DNA from: Oasisia sp. SBJ-2009
Taxonomy: Eukaryota > Annelida > Polychaeta > Sabellida > Siboglinidae
DNA length: 64,000 nt
Assembly: GCA_964017155.1 (NCBI GenBank)
Contig: OZ024862.1
Location: 31,643,320 to 31,707,319 of the forward strand
Reading direction: 5' to 3'
In this document: positions 40,623 through 51,895 of the stretch, in pieces
Layout of the letters: every line of letters begins with the position of its first letter
Position numbering within the stretch: the stretch's first letter is position 1
Translations under genes and position numbers: made by a program
The notes under the pieces: generated by a model
What the model was told of the DNA's origin: nothing
Databases searched by the model: none
The model's input: only the letters and a program-made list of their open reading frames with translations

Positions 40623-41735
40623 TGCAGGAAGTGTACACTGCCTAGACCTGACTGTATGTCTACAATTGTAATTGTAAATATAATTTTAAATGATATTTTA
40701 TTCCTCTTGTAATGTATGTCTACTAATTGAAAGTATATTTTTATAAGATAATTTATATATATATATATTTGAAAAAAATTAAAGGACATTTTATATATTT
40801 ATTTATTTATTAACTAATTTACACCACAATTAATGTTAAATAGATAATCTATTATTTAAATGTTGTCTTTATTTATTTATTATATTAAAATATGTTTTTT
40901 CATTTTAAAGAACAAATAATGTACAATGTATATCTTATATCTATATGTTATATTTATTTGCCATATTTCATATTATTGTATATATAGGCACTATATGAGT
41001 CAATGCCAGACTACATTCCAATTCATCATGCAACATTTTGCATGTTGAATATGGCAATAAAGCTTTATTATTACAGGAGGTGTACACTGTCTAGACCTGG
41101 CTGTATGTCTGCAGGAGGTGTACACTGTCTAGACCTGACTGTATGTCTGCAGGAGGTGTACACTGTCTAGACCTGACTGTATGTCTGCAGGAGGTGTACA
41201 CTGTCTAGACCTGACTGTATGTCTGCAGGAGGTGTACACTGTCTAGACCTGACTGTATGTCTGCAGGAGGTGTACACTGTCTAGACCTGACTGTATGTCT
41301 GCAGGAGGTGTACACTGTCTAGACCTGACTGTATGTCTGCAGGAGGTGTACACTGTCTAGACCTGACTGTATGTCTGCAGGAGGTGTACACTGTCTAGAC
41401 CTGACTGTATGTCTGCAGGAGGTGTACACCGTCTAGACCTGGCTGTATGTCTGCAGGAGGTGTACATTGCCTAGACCTGACTGTATGTCTGCAGGAGGTG
41501 TACACTGCCTAGACCTGACTGTATGTCTGCAGGAGGTGTACACTGCCTATACCTGACTGTATGTCTGCAGGAGGTGTACACTGTCTAGACCTGGCTGTAT
41601 GTCTGCAGGAGGTGTACACTGCCTAGACCTGACTGTATGTCTGCAGGAGGTGTACACTGTCTAGACCTGGCTGTATGTCTGCAGGAGGTGTACACTGTCT
41701 AGACCTGGCTGTATGTCTGCAGGAGGTGTACACCG
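40623..41735 (+). repeat. 38-bp minisatellite split by an inserted element
   Basis: Core gcaggaggtgtacactgtct then agacctgactgtatgtct. One unit sits at 40623-40660; about 17 more run from 41075. The intervening 40661-41075 is the dispersed repeat. Confidence 0.92.
40661..41075 (+). mobile_element. AT-rich dispersed repeat, copy 2 (inserted in a minisatellite)
   Basis: Matches 62238-62612 in the same orientation and 39718-40110 inverted. It ends in aataaagctttattatta, a retroelement-like tail. One unit of the 38-bp minisatellite lies directly left (40623-40660) and the main array directly right, so the element appears to have landed inside the array. Confidence 0.72.
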
Positions 41736-44194
41736 CCTATATTTGTGTACAACTGTCTAGACACTGCTGTACATATATCTAACTGTACACACTATGTCTA
41801 GACATTGCTATATGTGTGTACAACTGTCTAGACACTGCTGTATATCTGACTGTACACACTCTAGACATTGTTATGTATCTGTACAACTGTCTAGAGACTA
41901 CAATATGTCTGACTGTAAACCTGTCTTAACATTGCTGTAGCTTTGTGTCTATAAATGCAGACCCAGCCACTTAGCAAACACGTTGTGCAAGTGCTACCTT
42001 CACTTATCAGTTTCATACATGTGTGAAAATACTATATTTGCCAAGTTAATTTAGCGTGAACACAATATTGCCTGATTCCCTGTAACTTCGCCGGCGGGTC
42101 GCTGTGGGTGTGATTTATACCACCATGTCTATTCTCATCCAACTTGCCGACATTATTTTCATGTGTTCTGTGTATATTTATGGTCAGTCGTGTCACAAGA
42201 AATTATTGATCGCACGTTAAAGGTAATGAGACTCGACTGTTATTACCTTTTTGAGCAGTTGTGCGCAATACCCGCTTAATCATCCGAAGTGCCATTTTAC
42301 AACTGTAAGCGCGTAAAAACGTTACATTGTATTAAAATGTAAAAATATCAGAGTTTGGATCCAGTCAGAGACGGAATAATATAAATAGGCTGAGTGACAT
42401 CTTATTTCAGTCTGCTATTTGAATTAGATTTGATGATCATGATCATATATTATTATTATTATATACATTTTTATATCGTACTTAAGAACATAATTATGTT
42501 AATGGCATGTGACCAGTAGGATCGTTATAATATTTGTGTGCAGTAATAAACTGTTAATGCAATTATCATACTTAAGTTGGAATGTGTATTACTGGCTGCG
42601 GCTGACGCAAATTCCATAATGCCGTGCGTGACATTTTCACTAAAGTCTTGGCTTAAATGTTTCGGCAAGTCTATAATTCGGACAGATTACTTGTGCACAT
42701 TGTATCTAGTATTGTAAAGGCGTCTGCCCACAACGTTTTTATAGAAAAACATTTGCTGAAGGACTACTTGTAAAAAGTTGACAGGTTTCTGTATCAAGTT
42801 CCTGCCATCTTTTTAAATACTGAGGGCATTGAACAACATTTTTTCTTAAGAATTGTGAAGATGTAATGACTGTATTTGTATTGTTATGCAGTTTACTTAT
42901 TTTGTTGTCTTCATGTCCTTTGGCACACTAGGTGGAAATGAGGGTCTCCCATTAGCCCTGTCTGGAGCCTGGGTTTCTGCCTCCAGCTTACATGTAGTTG
43001 TTTGAATTTGTTTTTTCAGTCTTCCATGTTTTTAGGATTATCCTCATTTTCTTTGCCCTACAGATGTCCATCAAAGTGCTGTTCTGTTTCGAGATGCTGT
43101 CATCTATCTTTCTTAAGACATGGCTGATCAGTCTGCATCATATTGTTTTGTCTGGTGATTCTGAATTTGTTTGTAATTTTGGTGGCAAGAATATTCTCAT
43201 CATATTTCGAAGGTATTTTGTGTGTGTAACTCTAAGCCAGAAAGGTGTTTAAGGTCTGTCATTTGACAGAATTCTGAGCCATATAGAAGACCGGAGAGGA
43301 CACAGCTCTAGATTAGTTGGCTACAACTTCAGTTTTGTTCTTCTAGATTCTAGAATATAAAAACATTGTTGATCTCCAAAAAAGTTTTAGTCTGGATACC
43401 TTCTTGATGTCAATATCAGCCCCTCTGATGCATATTACATATCTGTTAAAATATGTATTACATGTATCATGTCCTGTGTAATTTGACATACAACTTGTTA
43501 TCTTTATAAATCCAATTTACAGCAAATTTCACATCGTACACCGATCTGTACTGTGGCACGTGGCACCAGATTGACAACATTCTTAACAGCCATTTCGTAG
43601 ATTCTACAAGATGCTAAGCCAGGTGTTAATTTTAGATCAATGATGCTGGGCACAAGGTAGCTTGTTAGCCATGTTAGCCTGTGGCTGGAGCACTCAGATG
43701 TAGCTGTAAGGGGTCTCACACGGGGCTACCACCCACACCCCCATGTACTCACCCCTCTGATGTTCGACTTGGGTGGCTCAGCGAGTAACTATTATTACTT
43801 TTTACGTCTCACTACCATAGTTCGTTTGTTCACGTCTGCGACTTGTGTGGCAGCCTGTGATTGGCTGTAATCAGCAGTCAAACACATCTCGGTGGTCCTT
43901 TCAACTTTGAAGTCTGTCTGTGGGGGTTACGTTTGGAACGTCTGTGATGTTGCCGTGTTGATGACTGAATGTTTAGCGTCCGGTAAAAGTTTGAAGGAAA
44001 TGCCACTGCATGTGTTGTGAATGAGAGGTTTTATTGTTGGCACTACTAAATAGTTTATGATAGTAATATAAATGTAGTAACATGAAAGTAATATGAGTTG
44101 TGTAAAAATCTTATGTCAGACTCACTTAGATCATGTAGATTGCCTGGTCTTGTGCGTCTCTTAATGAAGGTGTAATTGGATCATGTTGATTTGT
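41736..44194. other. ATXN1 intron, middle part
   Basis: No gene. 41736-41940 has decaying tgtctagacactgctg copies; the LINE remnant lies at 42990-43335. Confidence 0.55.
42990..43335 (-). pseudogene. Decayed non-LTR retrotransposon ORF2 C-terminus
   Basis: On the - strand, frames broken by stops read SGLLYGSEFCQMTDLKHLS, then ISHVLRKIDDSISKQNSTL, then GKENEDNPKNMED. These follow the family pattern LLYGSE.W..T..., GHVLR..D..I.K.AL.W, GKRKRGRPK.TW of invertebrate RT/endonuclease elements. At least one frameshift and several stops show it is dead. Confidence 0.6.
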
Positions 44195-44580
44195 GTTGGA
44201 TCATGTAGATGTGTCTTGGATCATGTAGGTGTTTTAGATCATGTAGGTGTGTTTTGGATCATGTACTACAGTAGGTGTTTTGGATCATGTAGGTGGTTTG
44301 GATCATGTAGGTGGTTTAGATCATGTACGTGTGTTTTGGATCATGTACTACAGTAGGTGTTTTGGATCATGTAGGTGTTTTGGATCATGTAGGTGGTTTA
44401 GATCATGTACGTGTGTTTTAGATCATGTACTACAGCAGGTGTTTTGGATCATGTAGGTGTTTTGGATCATGTAGATGTCTTGGATCATGTAGGTGTTTTG
44501 GATCATGTAGGTGTTTTGGATCATGTAGGTGTTTTGGATCATGTAGGTGTTTTGGATCATGCACGTCTGTCTTGGATGCC
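44195..44580 (+). repeat. 18-bp minisatellite (ttggatcatgtaggtgtt)
   Basis: About 20 units; a longer block including gtactacagtaggtg recurs at about 44266, 44347 and 44427 (about 81 bp apart). Confidence 0.92.
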
Positions 44581-47500
44581 TGCATGACTGTTTTTATAAC
44601 ATTTTCTCGCACAGATGTTAGGTGAATAGACATCAGTTCTTTAGGGTCAGTTTGCAAGAACTTGTACTGAAACATGCATATGTTGATTGTGTACAATACA
44701 CTACATGCATGTGTTAAGACACATGGGCAAGGAATTTAGAAAAGGAACTATTAGATGAGAGTTATTTGGAGGATAGTTTTGCATTATCTCTCATTAAAAA
44801 AAATTGACATCAGTAGCCATTAATCAGTGTCCATTGTTGATGTCACCATCCACCTGAAGATGGGTTCTTGTCCCAGTTGTCAAATCACAAATGCTGCTCA
44901 CTTTGATCCTAAATTTGTACATATTAATTTTTTATCAAGATGCGATAAAAAAATATATTTTATTGTAGACACGTCTATGTTAACCCACACATATACAAGT
45001 CAGTTTCAAAGGTCTGTTTTCTCCTTATTTTTACCCATCCAGGGATATACTTACCTGTCGAAAACAGGTTTTACCTGTCCAGGTGGACGGGTCTCTACAG
45101 CTGTGGTTTGGTGTCCAGGAGGGATGATGTTTATAGATATTGGGAAACCCTAATAGTGGGCAGGTGGCATTTGTTGGTCAAAATGTCACAACAAAATAGG
45201 GTCCATTGTGTCACGAGACAACAGTGACAACCAGTCGAAATAGGACAATTAAAAAATAAAATCAGCAACTAATGCAACAGCATGTATATTGAACATGGCA
45301 AGTTTACATTTTGTAGAGTTTAGCTATGTGCTAACTTGCTAAGGGAACTTATGCGTAGGCAGACGTGTTTACACACCTGCACCTACACACTTTTGGACAC
45401 ACCCCTGGCACACGACATGATAATGTGTGCAGTCATACTCTGCCAGGGTGACAGGGCACTGTCTGATTGCATAAGATAAACAAGAGTGGCCTTGTCCCAG
45501 GCTCATAGAGCTACTTCTGTCTGCATTCCACCGTCTACTCTGTCACGGTCTTGTCACTTCTGTCAGTGGGGAGCAGGGTATGTGTCAGTCTCATTGCCAT
45601 TACTGGTGAGGAACATGGTCTTTAACACTGTCTCTGTCACAGTCTTGTCACTTCTATCGGTGAGGAACATGGTCTTTAACACTGTCTCTGTCACGGTCTT
45701 GTCACTTCTGTCAGTGGGGAACATGGTCTTTAACACTGTCTCTGTCACAGTATTGTCTCTTCTATCACTGAAGAACATTGTCATGATTCAACACTGTCTC
45801 TGTCACAGGCTTGTCACTTCTATCAGTGAGGAACATGGACTCTGTCACAGTCATGTCACTTCTATCGGTGAGGAACATGGTCTCTGTCACAGTCATGTGA
45901 CTTCTATTGGTGAAGAACATGGTCTCTGTCACAGTTATGTCACTTCTATCGGTGAGGAACATGGTCTCTGTCAGTCTTGTCACTTCTATCAGTGAGGAAC
46001 ATGGTCTCTGTCACAGTCTTGTCACTTCTATCGGTGAGGAACATGGTCTCTGTCACAGTATTGTCACTTCTATTGGTGAAGAACACGGTCATCTCTGCTG
46101 TCTATGTCAGAGTCTTCTATTTGCTATAAAAGTACCGTGTTTGTGTTAAGAAATCACAGAGTATTAAAGTGCAGTGTTGCAATTGAGAAGTCATAGAAAA
46201 TTAAAATACAATGTTGGTAATGAGAAATCACAAACTTTCAAAGTACGATGTTGGTTTTGAGAAATCAGTCAAATCACAGACTAAGTTAAAGTACAATGCT
46301 TGTATAGAAACAAAATACTTTGATGGAAAATGCAAAAAGAAGTCAACCTGGTTTACGCCTCAGTTTGTGGAGGTATTGTCCACATCCACGTGTCACAACC
46401 ACATGAATAAACCGTCTGGAGACTGGGTTCCTGCAGGGTCCCTCTGCTAATACCTGAATTCAGCTCGTCTTATGAAAGTTTCGAGCCTGTACTAAGACGC
46501 TGCAGCAAGTGAGAGACAGGAGCCTTTGGAAATGTGAACTTGTGGCTCGGTTGACCCCTGGAGAAGTGTCAGACGGCTCATGACTTCGACCATCCAGGCA
46601 CCAGCCATCTAGGGCAGCGAGCTTGCTGGGGTTACAAGAATCAAAGCATCAAAGCTAAGCGGCTGACAAGATTGCGGCATACTTAAACCTCTCAAAACGA
46701 CATTCTGACACCGGGCTCAGACTTGGATCCCCTAATTGAGTAAAAACTAAGCCATTTACAATTTGCCCAGAGTTCACGTCTGACATGTGACAGGTCATGT
46801 GACCGAGATAGGAAGTGGCAGCACATCCAGCGAATTTTGTCACATTGTAGGTTAATTTGATGGTGACACTCGCTGCCTAATTCACGACTTGTCATATGCC
46901 AAAATAATGTCATTGCAGACTTCTTTGTTTGTCTAGACGTCGTGTAGTCAGCGAAATAGCACTTATAATCGTAAAGAAATCGTTTCCTTTCCACATTTAC
47001 TGCGTGAATTCTCCCCTTGTCTTTTGGTTTATTTCCAGCATTCAGCAATCTCTAGAAATAGTTTTGTCACTTTTCACCAGACTGTGTTGGTTTTATGAGG
47101 TCTTATTTTATTAGTCGGCCATTTGCAGTACATTGTCGACATCAATATAAATGTGTTTTTCTGATGTCTAACTAATTGGTGTGCCAATTCACTAAAGGTT
47201 ATCCTTTCAAGCATGACGTAGTTTGTACATAAGAAAAATCTTTTGTTTTCCCATTCACATTGACAAGGCTACAGCATCAGCCTTTCACACATAGACCCAC
47301 TCATCGTCCGTGGAGTTACAAGAATCCCGTCTATATTTTCTGACCCCATTTTTTTCAATGCTGCTAGCCATTGTCCGCGTGTCTCTGACAGTGACAGCTT
47401 GTCTGGGAGAACAGTGATGGGACAGCGTTCCTGGGAATGGCCGGAGATTTCCTGGAAGAGATGAAAGTCGTCGGTGTTCCTAGAAGTGGACAGGACCCGA

Positions 47501-49623
47501 GACGAAACGGAGCAGACATAACAAGGACTGGCTGATGGGTCGTGGGCTATCGATTGTCTTCAAAGATTGATTTCTCTGAAAGCGCCGTTGCATATATAGC
47601 CACGCCAGACGGCTGTCATCGTGTCATCGTCTGTGTACGTGTGTGTGCGTGAATGCACGTGTGCGTGCGGTGCGGTGCGCACGTCCCATTACTACGCTGG
47701 CTTTGACGGCTTCACTTGCACACACGGCTTGAACTCTGTCCCGCGTCTCCTGCGTCTGTCTGTCCACGGGCCGGCTGCAGATAAGCACCGTCTAGGTCAT
47801 GTCCCCACTGTGGTACTTCTGCAGACGTCGCGTCATCGACATCATTGATCCCTGCTTGTCTCCAGAGTTCCTTTACGTCACGGCTTCTTTGTGTTGTGGA
47901 CATCGCGCTTACCGCCAGACAACTTTCTCGTGGCTCCGACCACTAAGTCGCCTCGGCTGAGGTCATAGCCTCGGGGTCACCATCGCCACGAGGGGGAGGC
48001 TGTCTCATTTGGCGCTCACACTTTACAGTCATCCCGTTAAAAAGATGTGTAATCTCTTTAAACAATAAATGATGACTAAAATATACATACGTTGTTTTGA
48101 GGAAAACTATGAAATTAAAGATGAAGTTATTTGTGAAGGGGAGCCTCGTGTGTTCCCGAAGGTGTGATCGTGGAGGTTGCGATAAATACTAGTGTTTTGG
48201 ATATTTCATCTCTTTCTTTAGTGAATAAACTAGTTACTGGAAGTGATATTAAAAAAAAATTGTGTATGTAGATCTTACAAATTACACACATTTATTAGCT
48301 AGACCAGATTGGTTTTTATTTATGACATAAAGAAACACAAGTGTCTGCAGATGCCGACGACTGCCGGCTGTGATATTCTAACCGATCCTTCCGCGGGTCA
48401 TGTCACTGCGACTTTTTACACGCGGTGTTTATATCCGGAATATAGCAGTGATGTTGCGAGGCGTAAGAATGTTTGCTAAGTTGATCATATCCTGCCCCGT
48501 CGCTGCCAGGGTCGACTTCCGTACCTGGGATCGACGCAATAAGTCGGATATCAGATGCAAGGATCGTCTCACCTGCCCACCTCCATGGGAGATAGTGAGG
48601 CTCATCTTACAGACGCCTTTTATGGCTCCCTCTGTCTGTCTGCACCCCCCAGGCCCTCAGCCCACAGCCCACAGCCGGGCACGCTCCCCACTTCCTGGCG
48701 ATCTCATCGCGGGAACCGACGTAAAAAATGATGGGTTCCAGACTCTCCGGGTCCCAGAGTCCTCCCTCCTCCCCGCGGAGTTAGGGAGACACTCGACAGT
48801 GGTGCCACCTGGTGGACGTGGGGGACGTGAAAAGCCGTACAGGTGTTTTATTTGCGTTGTGCAGTGTTGGGTTTTTTTCAACAGTGTTAAGTTACAGAAT
48901 TTGCGGAATGAAGACGGTGGGACATAGAACATGCGAGTCTGCATACTGACAGGCAAACTGTTAAAAACTGGAGACCGTACGATATGATTGTATATATAGT
49001 ACAGGACTGTGTTTTTTTAGCACTCGCAAATGATTCGTCATTGCAGAGGTTAAGGACAACGCGATTTGTTTGTAAAGGGTGTAGCAGCTGAGTGACTGGC
49101 CTTATATAGGCTGCATGCAGATGTCATGTTTGTTCTTGTCAGTTAGTGTTTTATATGTGTACAACATTCTAGTTTGCCTGAAAGATATGGATGTTTTCAT
49201 ACATTTGGCTTTTTGTATATTCCCTTTTCTATATTTATTCTCCACTCTATTGTTGCTTTAGATATTGTTATTATTTTATTTTTTCTGCTTGTTTTTCTGT
49301 TTTTTTCCCCCGCAATTAGCTAATTGTTGTTCAGTGATCAAGGTTGATTGGTCAACATATTACGCAGATACAGACAGAACTGATACTGGGAAGAAAGTAA
49401 ATTTAATGTTGACCACTGAAAATAGTTTTACTAATAACCATGCATGCTGTGTTGTAATACTAAAGCAGTGTGATTGATCATTAACATACTGCATGTAAGT
49501 TATTAATGTAAACCACACTAGTACTTGTCAGCATAGTGTCCGACCGGATGTAATTAGTTCAGTTACAAATCCCTACAATACAAACCTTACAACTACAAAC
49601 TAATATATTTATGATGATTGATT
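44581..49623. other. ATXN1 intron, distal part
   Basis: Apart from the 45.6-46.1 kb minisatellite, no repeat or gene is recognised. An open frame at 48400-48927 (175 codons) has no family signature. 47600-48000 and 48350-48850 are CpG-richer. Confidence 0.5.
45595..46092 (+). repeat. Minisatellite (gtcacttctatcggtgagga core), 42-60 bp units
   Basis: About ten units; early units carry an extra tttaacact segment, later ones do not. Confidence 0.9.
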
Positions 49624-49629
49624 TGTGTG

Positions 49630-49673
<44 letters not shown>

Positions 49674-49724
49674 TGGTTGTGTGTGAGTGAGCATGCGTGC
49701 GTGTGTGTGGTGGTGGTGGTGGTG

Positions 49725-49764
<40 letters not shown>

Positions 49765-49890
49765 AACTGTGTGTATGCGTGAGTATTTGTGTTGTGTTTG
49801 TTTGTGTGTACATGTGTGTGTTTGTGTGTATGTGTGTACATGCATGCATGCGTGCGTGAATGTATGTGTGCGTGCATGCGTGCGTGCATG
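49624..49890. repeat. (GT)n/(GCGT)n/(TGG)n compound microsatellite
   Basis: Alternating purine-pyrimidine tract with potential for Z-DNA. Confidence 0.95.
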
Positions 49891-50779
49891 TGCACATTTA
49901 TAGTACGTCATCCGCTGTTTGTCACTATGCGTTGATGGTCTGTCGTATCAGTGAACTTTTCAGTGTTGTATTACACATAAATGTTTCAGTGAAGGTCAGT
50001 GACCCGGACTCGTATCCCAGTTCTACCGAGAGACAACGGGTCAGCTGAATCAGCTCCCAGTGTCTTCTGGGAGCTGTGGTCAGTGTCACAGACTTCACAG
50101 ATGTCACCATAAATGTGGCCATCCGTCTTCTCGAGTGCACTGCACTTTTTCATTCATTCCGTGAAAGTAAATCTGATTGGATGTTGATTGGCCGAGATGT
50201 ATTGGCTGCGGTGAGCAGGGCATCTGGACTTAGAGCGAATGTGACAGTCTGAGTGGCATTTTGTCTCTCGTGATGTGTCCAGCCGAGACATTCGCATTCA
50301 GTGGACACGAGAGACCGAAGGACTGGACAAGACAAGTTTGGTTTATGGTTGGCAGATGTTTAGCGAACCCTGACGTTACACTTGTCTGTGTTCCATCGCA
50401 GGGATGGCGTTTGCACTATTTTCTAGGCTGGTGCTGGGGACTGGTCATTAAGTATTCTTTATGGCTGTTTACGAAGCTTAGATAATCGCTGGTCCCTGTG
50501 CGCATAGGTCATGTGCTCATGCTGCGTCTGTTGACTTGGTCGATGAGTACAGAATCCCTGGCAGATGTGTTTGAGGAGTCATGTTGTGGTAATGGCACCA
50601 GTAGTACTGGTTTATTTCAGTCCATGTGTAGTTATGTATGTACACGTACAAGTAGAGTAGAAAGTACACGTACAAAGATAGACAAACATAAAATAAAAGT
50701 TGATGGTTAACAAATAAATAAATATATATACACACATAAAAAGTTACATAAATGTTAACTGAACTAACTATATATGTGT

Positions 50780-50781
50780 GT

Positions 50782-50837
<56 letters not shown>
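50780..50837. repeat. (AT)n microsatellite in ATXN1 intron
   Basis: Pure AT run flanked by gtgtgtg. Confidence 0.96.
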
Positions 50838-50845
<8 letters not shown>

Positions 50846-51237
50846 ATCAGTATATACATAAAAAGTTGAAATAACAAATATTTATTATGGTAGTTTATTG
50901 TATATATAATACAATAAATCACTAACTGTGCATTAGTGATTTATTGTTGTTCGTACTTTTTACCAATGTCTTTTATTCATAATAAATATGATATATCAAC
51001 AATGTACAACCATTTGTATATATGTTATCACAGTCATGATTTTACACAGTGAACTTAAACATAAGACAAGAATTCCAACTGATGTTACTTTTCCTCAATA
51101 CTGCAGCGCTTCATATTGTTGATGATAATGTGGCTGCATATTTTGTACTTTTAGTAATAGTAAATATTGATATGTATTAGGTCTCTCTCCTCTCATTCCA
51201 TTCCTATTTCCCTCCACTACCACTACCTACTTCTTGT

Positions 51238-51299
51238 CTCCCTCCCTCCCTCCCTCCCTCCCTCCCTCCCTCCCTCCCTCCCTCCCTCCCTCCCTCCCG
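51238..51299. repeat. (CCCT)n homopyrimidine tract near ATXN1 3' acceptor
   Basis: About 15 perfect CCCT copies, ending 95 bp before the acceptor at 51394. Confidence 0.96.
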
Positions 51300-51394
51300 T
51301 CATAGCCATTGCCGTGTTGTTTTGTCACTGACTTTGACCAGTCAGTCATGTGACTGTGTGTGTCATCGTGTCACCAAGTGTGTCACTGTTTCAG

Positions 51395-51895
51395 GTGACG
51401 GTCGAGGCGATGCTGGAGCACCCGTTCTTCGTCTTTGGCCAGGGCTGGTCGTCCTGCAGCCCCCAGCGAACCATGCAGTACTACAGCCTCCAGTGTCACC
51501 AGCTTCAAGTCGGTGACATCTGCATCTCGCTGACGCACAAGGACACGGTGACACAGCCATCGACGACGAGCGCCCGACGTCCGCAGAGCGGCGACGCAAC
51601 GATCTCAGTGGTGGCGCCACACAGTGGCGATTGGTCGCAGCGATCGGGCTCCGAGACGACACCGAGGATCTCGACGGTGAGGCAGACGCGAAGCGCCGGT
51701 CTCGAGACGCCTCGACGTGCCCCAACGCGAAAACGGTGCTGGTCAGCGCCCGGCGACATCAAATCTGACAGTAGCGCCACACACGGTGATGGACGAACTA
51801 TAGGGGGCAGCATGGGTGGCCGGCGAGTGCTGACGCCTGGAGCGGACGAGAGTGCAATGAAACGGAGCAGGGCGAAGACGCCCCCACCCCCTTGA
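51395..51895 (+). CDS. ATXN1: Ataxin-1 family protein, terminal coding exon (second half of AXH, C-terminal NLS/14-3-3-like motif)
   Basis: The acceptor (tttcag, ending at 51394) opens in phase 0, joining exactly to the donor at 38592/38593. The 166 residues begin VTVEAMLEHPFFVFGQGWSS and continue through QVGDICISLTHK (to about 51541), completing the AXH domain; HPFFVFGQGWSSCSP is diagnostic. The tail is Ser/Thr/Arg-rich. At 51728-51751 it encodes RKRCWSAP, matching the RKRRWSAP of human ataxin-1, where Ser776 is phosphorylated and bound by 14-3-3 and the same residues serve as NLS and UHM-ligand motif. One Arg is Cys here. A second basic cluster, KRSRAK, lies just before the stop TGA at 51893-51895. 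I inferred function from family knowledge; the motif is directly visible. Confidence 0.93.
   Translation: MTVEAMLEHPFFVFGQGWSSCSPQRTMQYYSLQCHQLQVGDICISLTHKDTVTQPSTTSARRPQSGDATISVVAPHSGDWSQRSGSETTPRISTVRQTRSAGLETPRRAPTRKRCWSAPGDIKSDSSATHGDGRTIGGSMGGRRVLTPGADESAMKRSRAKTPPPP

Larger units (their letters stand above)
38593..51394 (+). other. ATXN1 intron splitting the AXH domain (12.8 kb)
   Basis: A GT-AG intron in phase 0, between codons for RIQ and VTVE in the middle of AXH. The human gene is also reported to spread its coding region over two exons, so the position may be ancient; I could not align it here. The intron holds a donor-copying repeat, a SINE, an inverted repeat pair, minisatellites, a LINE remnant and a CCCT tract near its 3' end. 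No other gene is recognised inside it. Confidence 0.88.

Noticed and set aside
48400..48927. 175-codon + frame ending near GREKPYRCFICVVQC, zinc-finger-like
   Set aside because: Only one CxxC and no His pair at finger spacing; inside the ATXN1 intron; probably chance.
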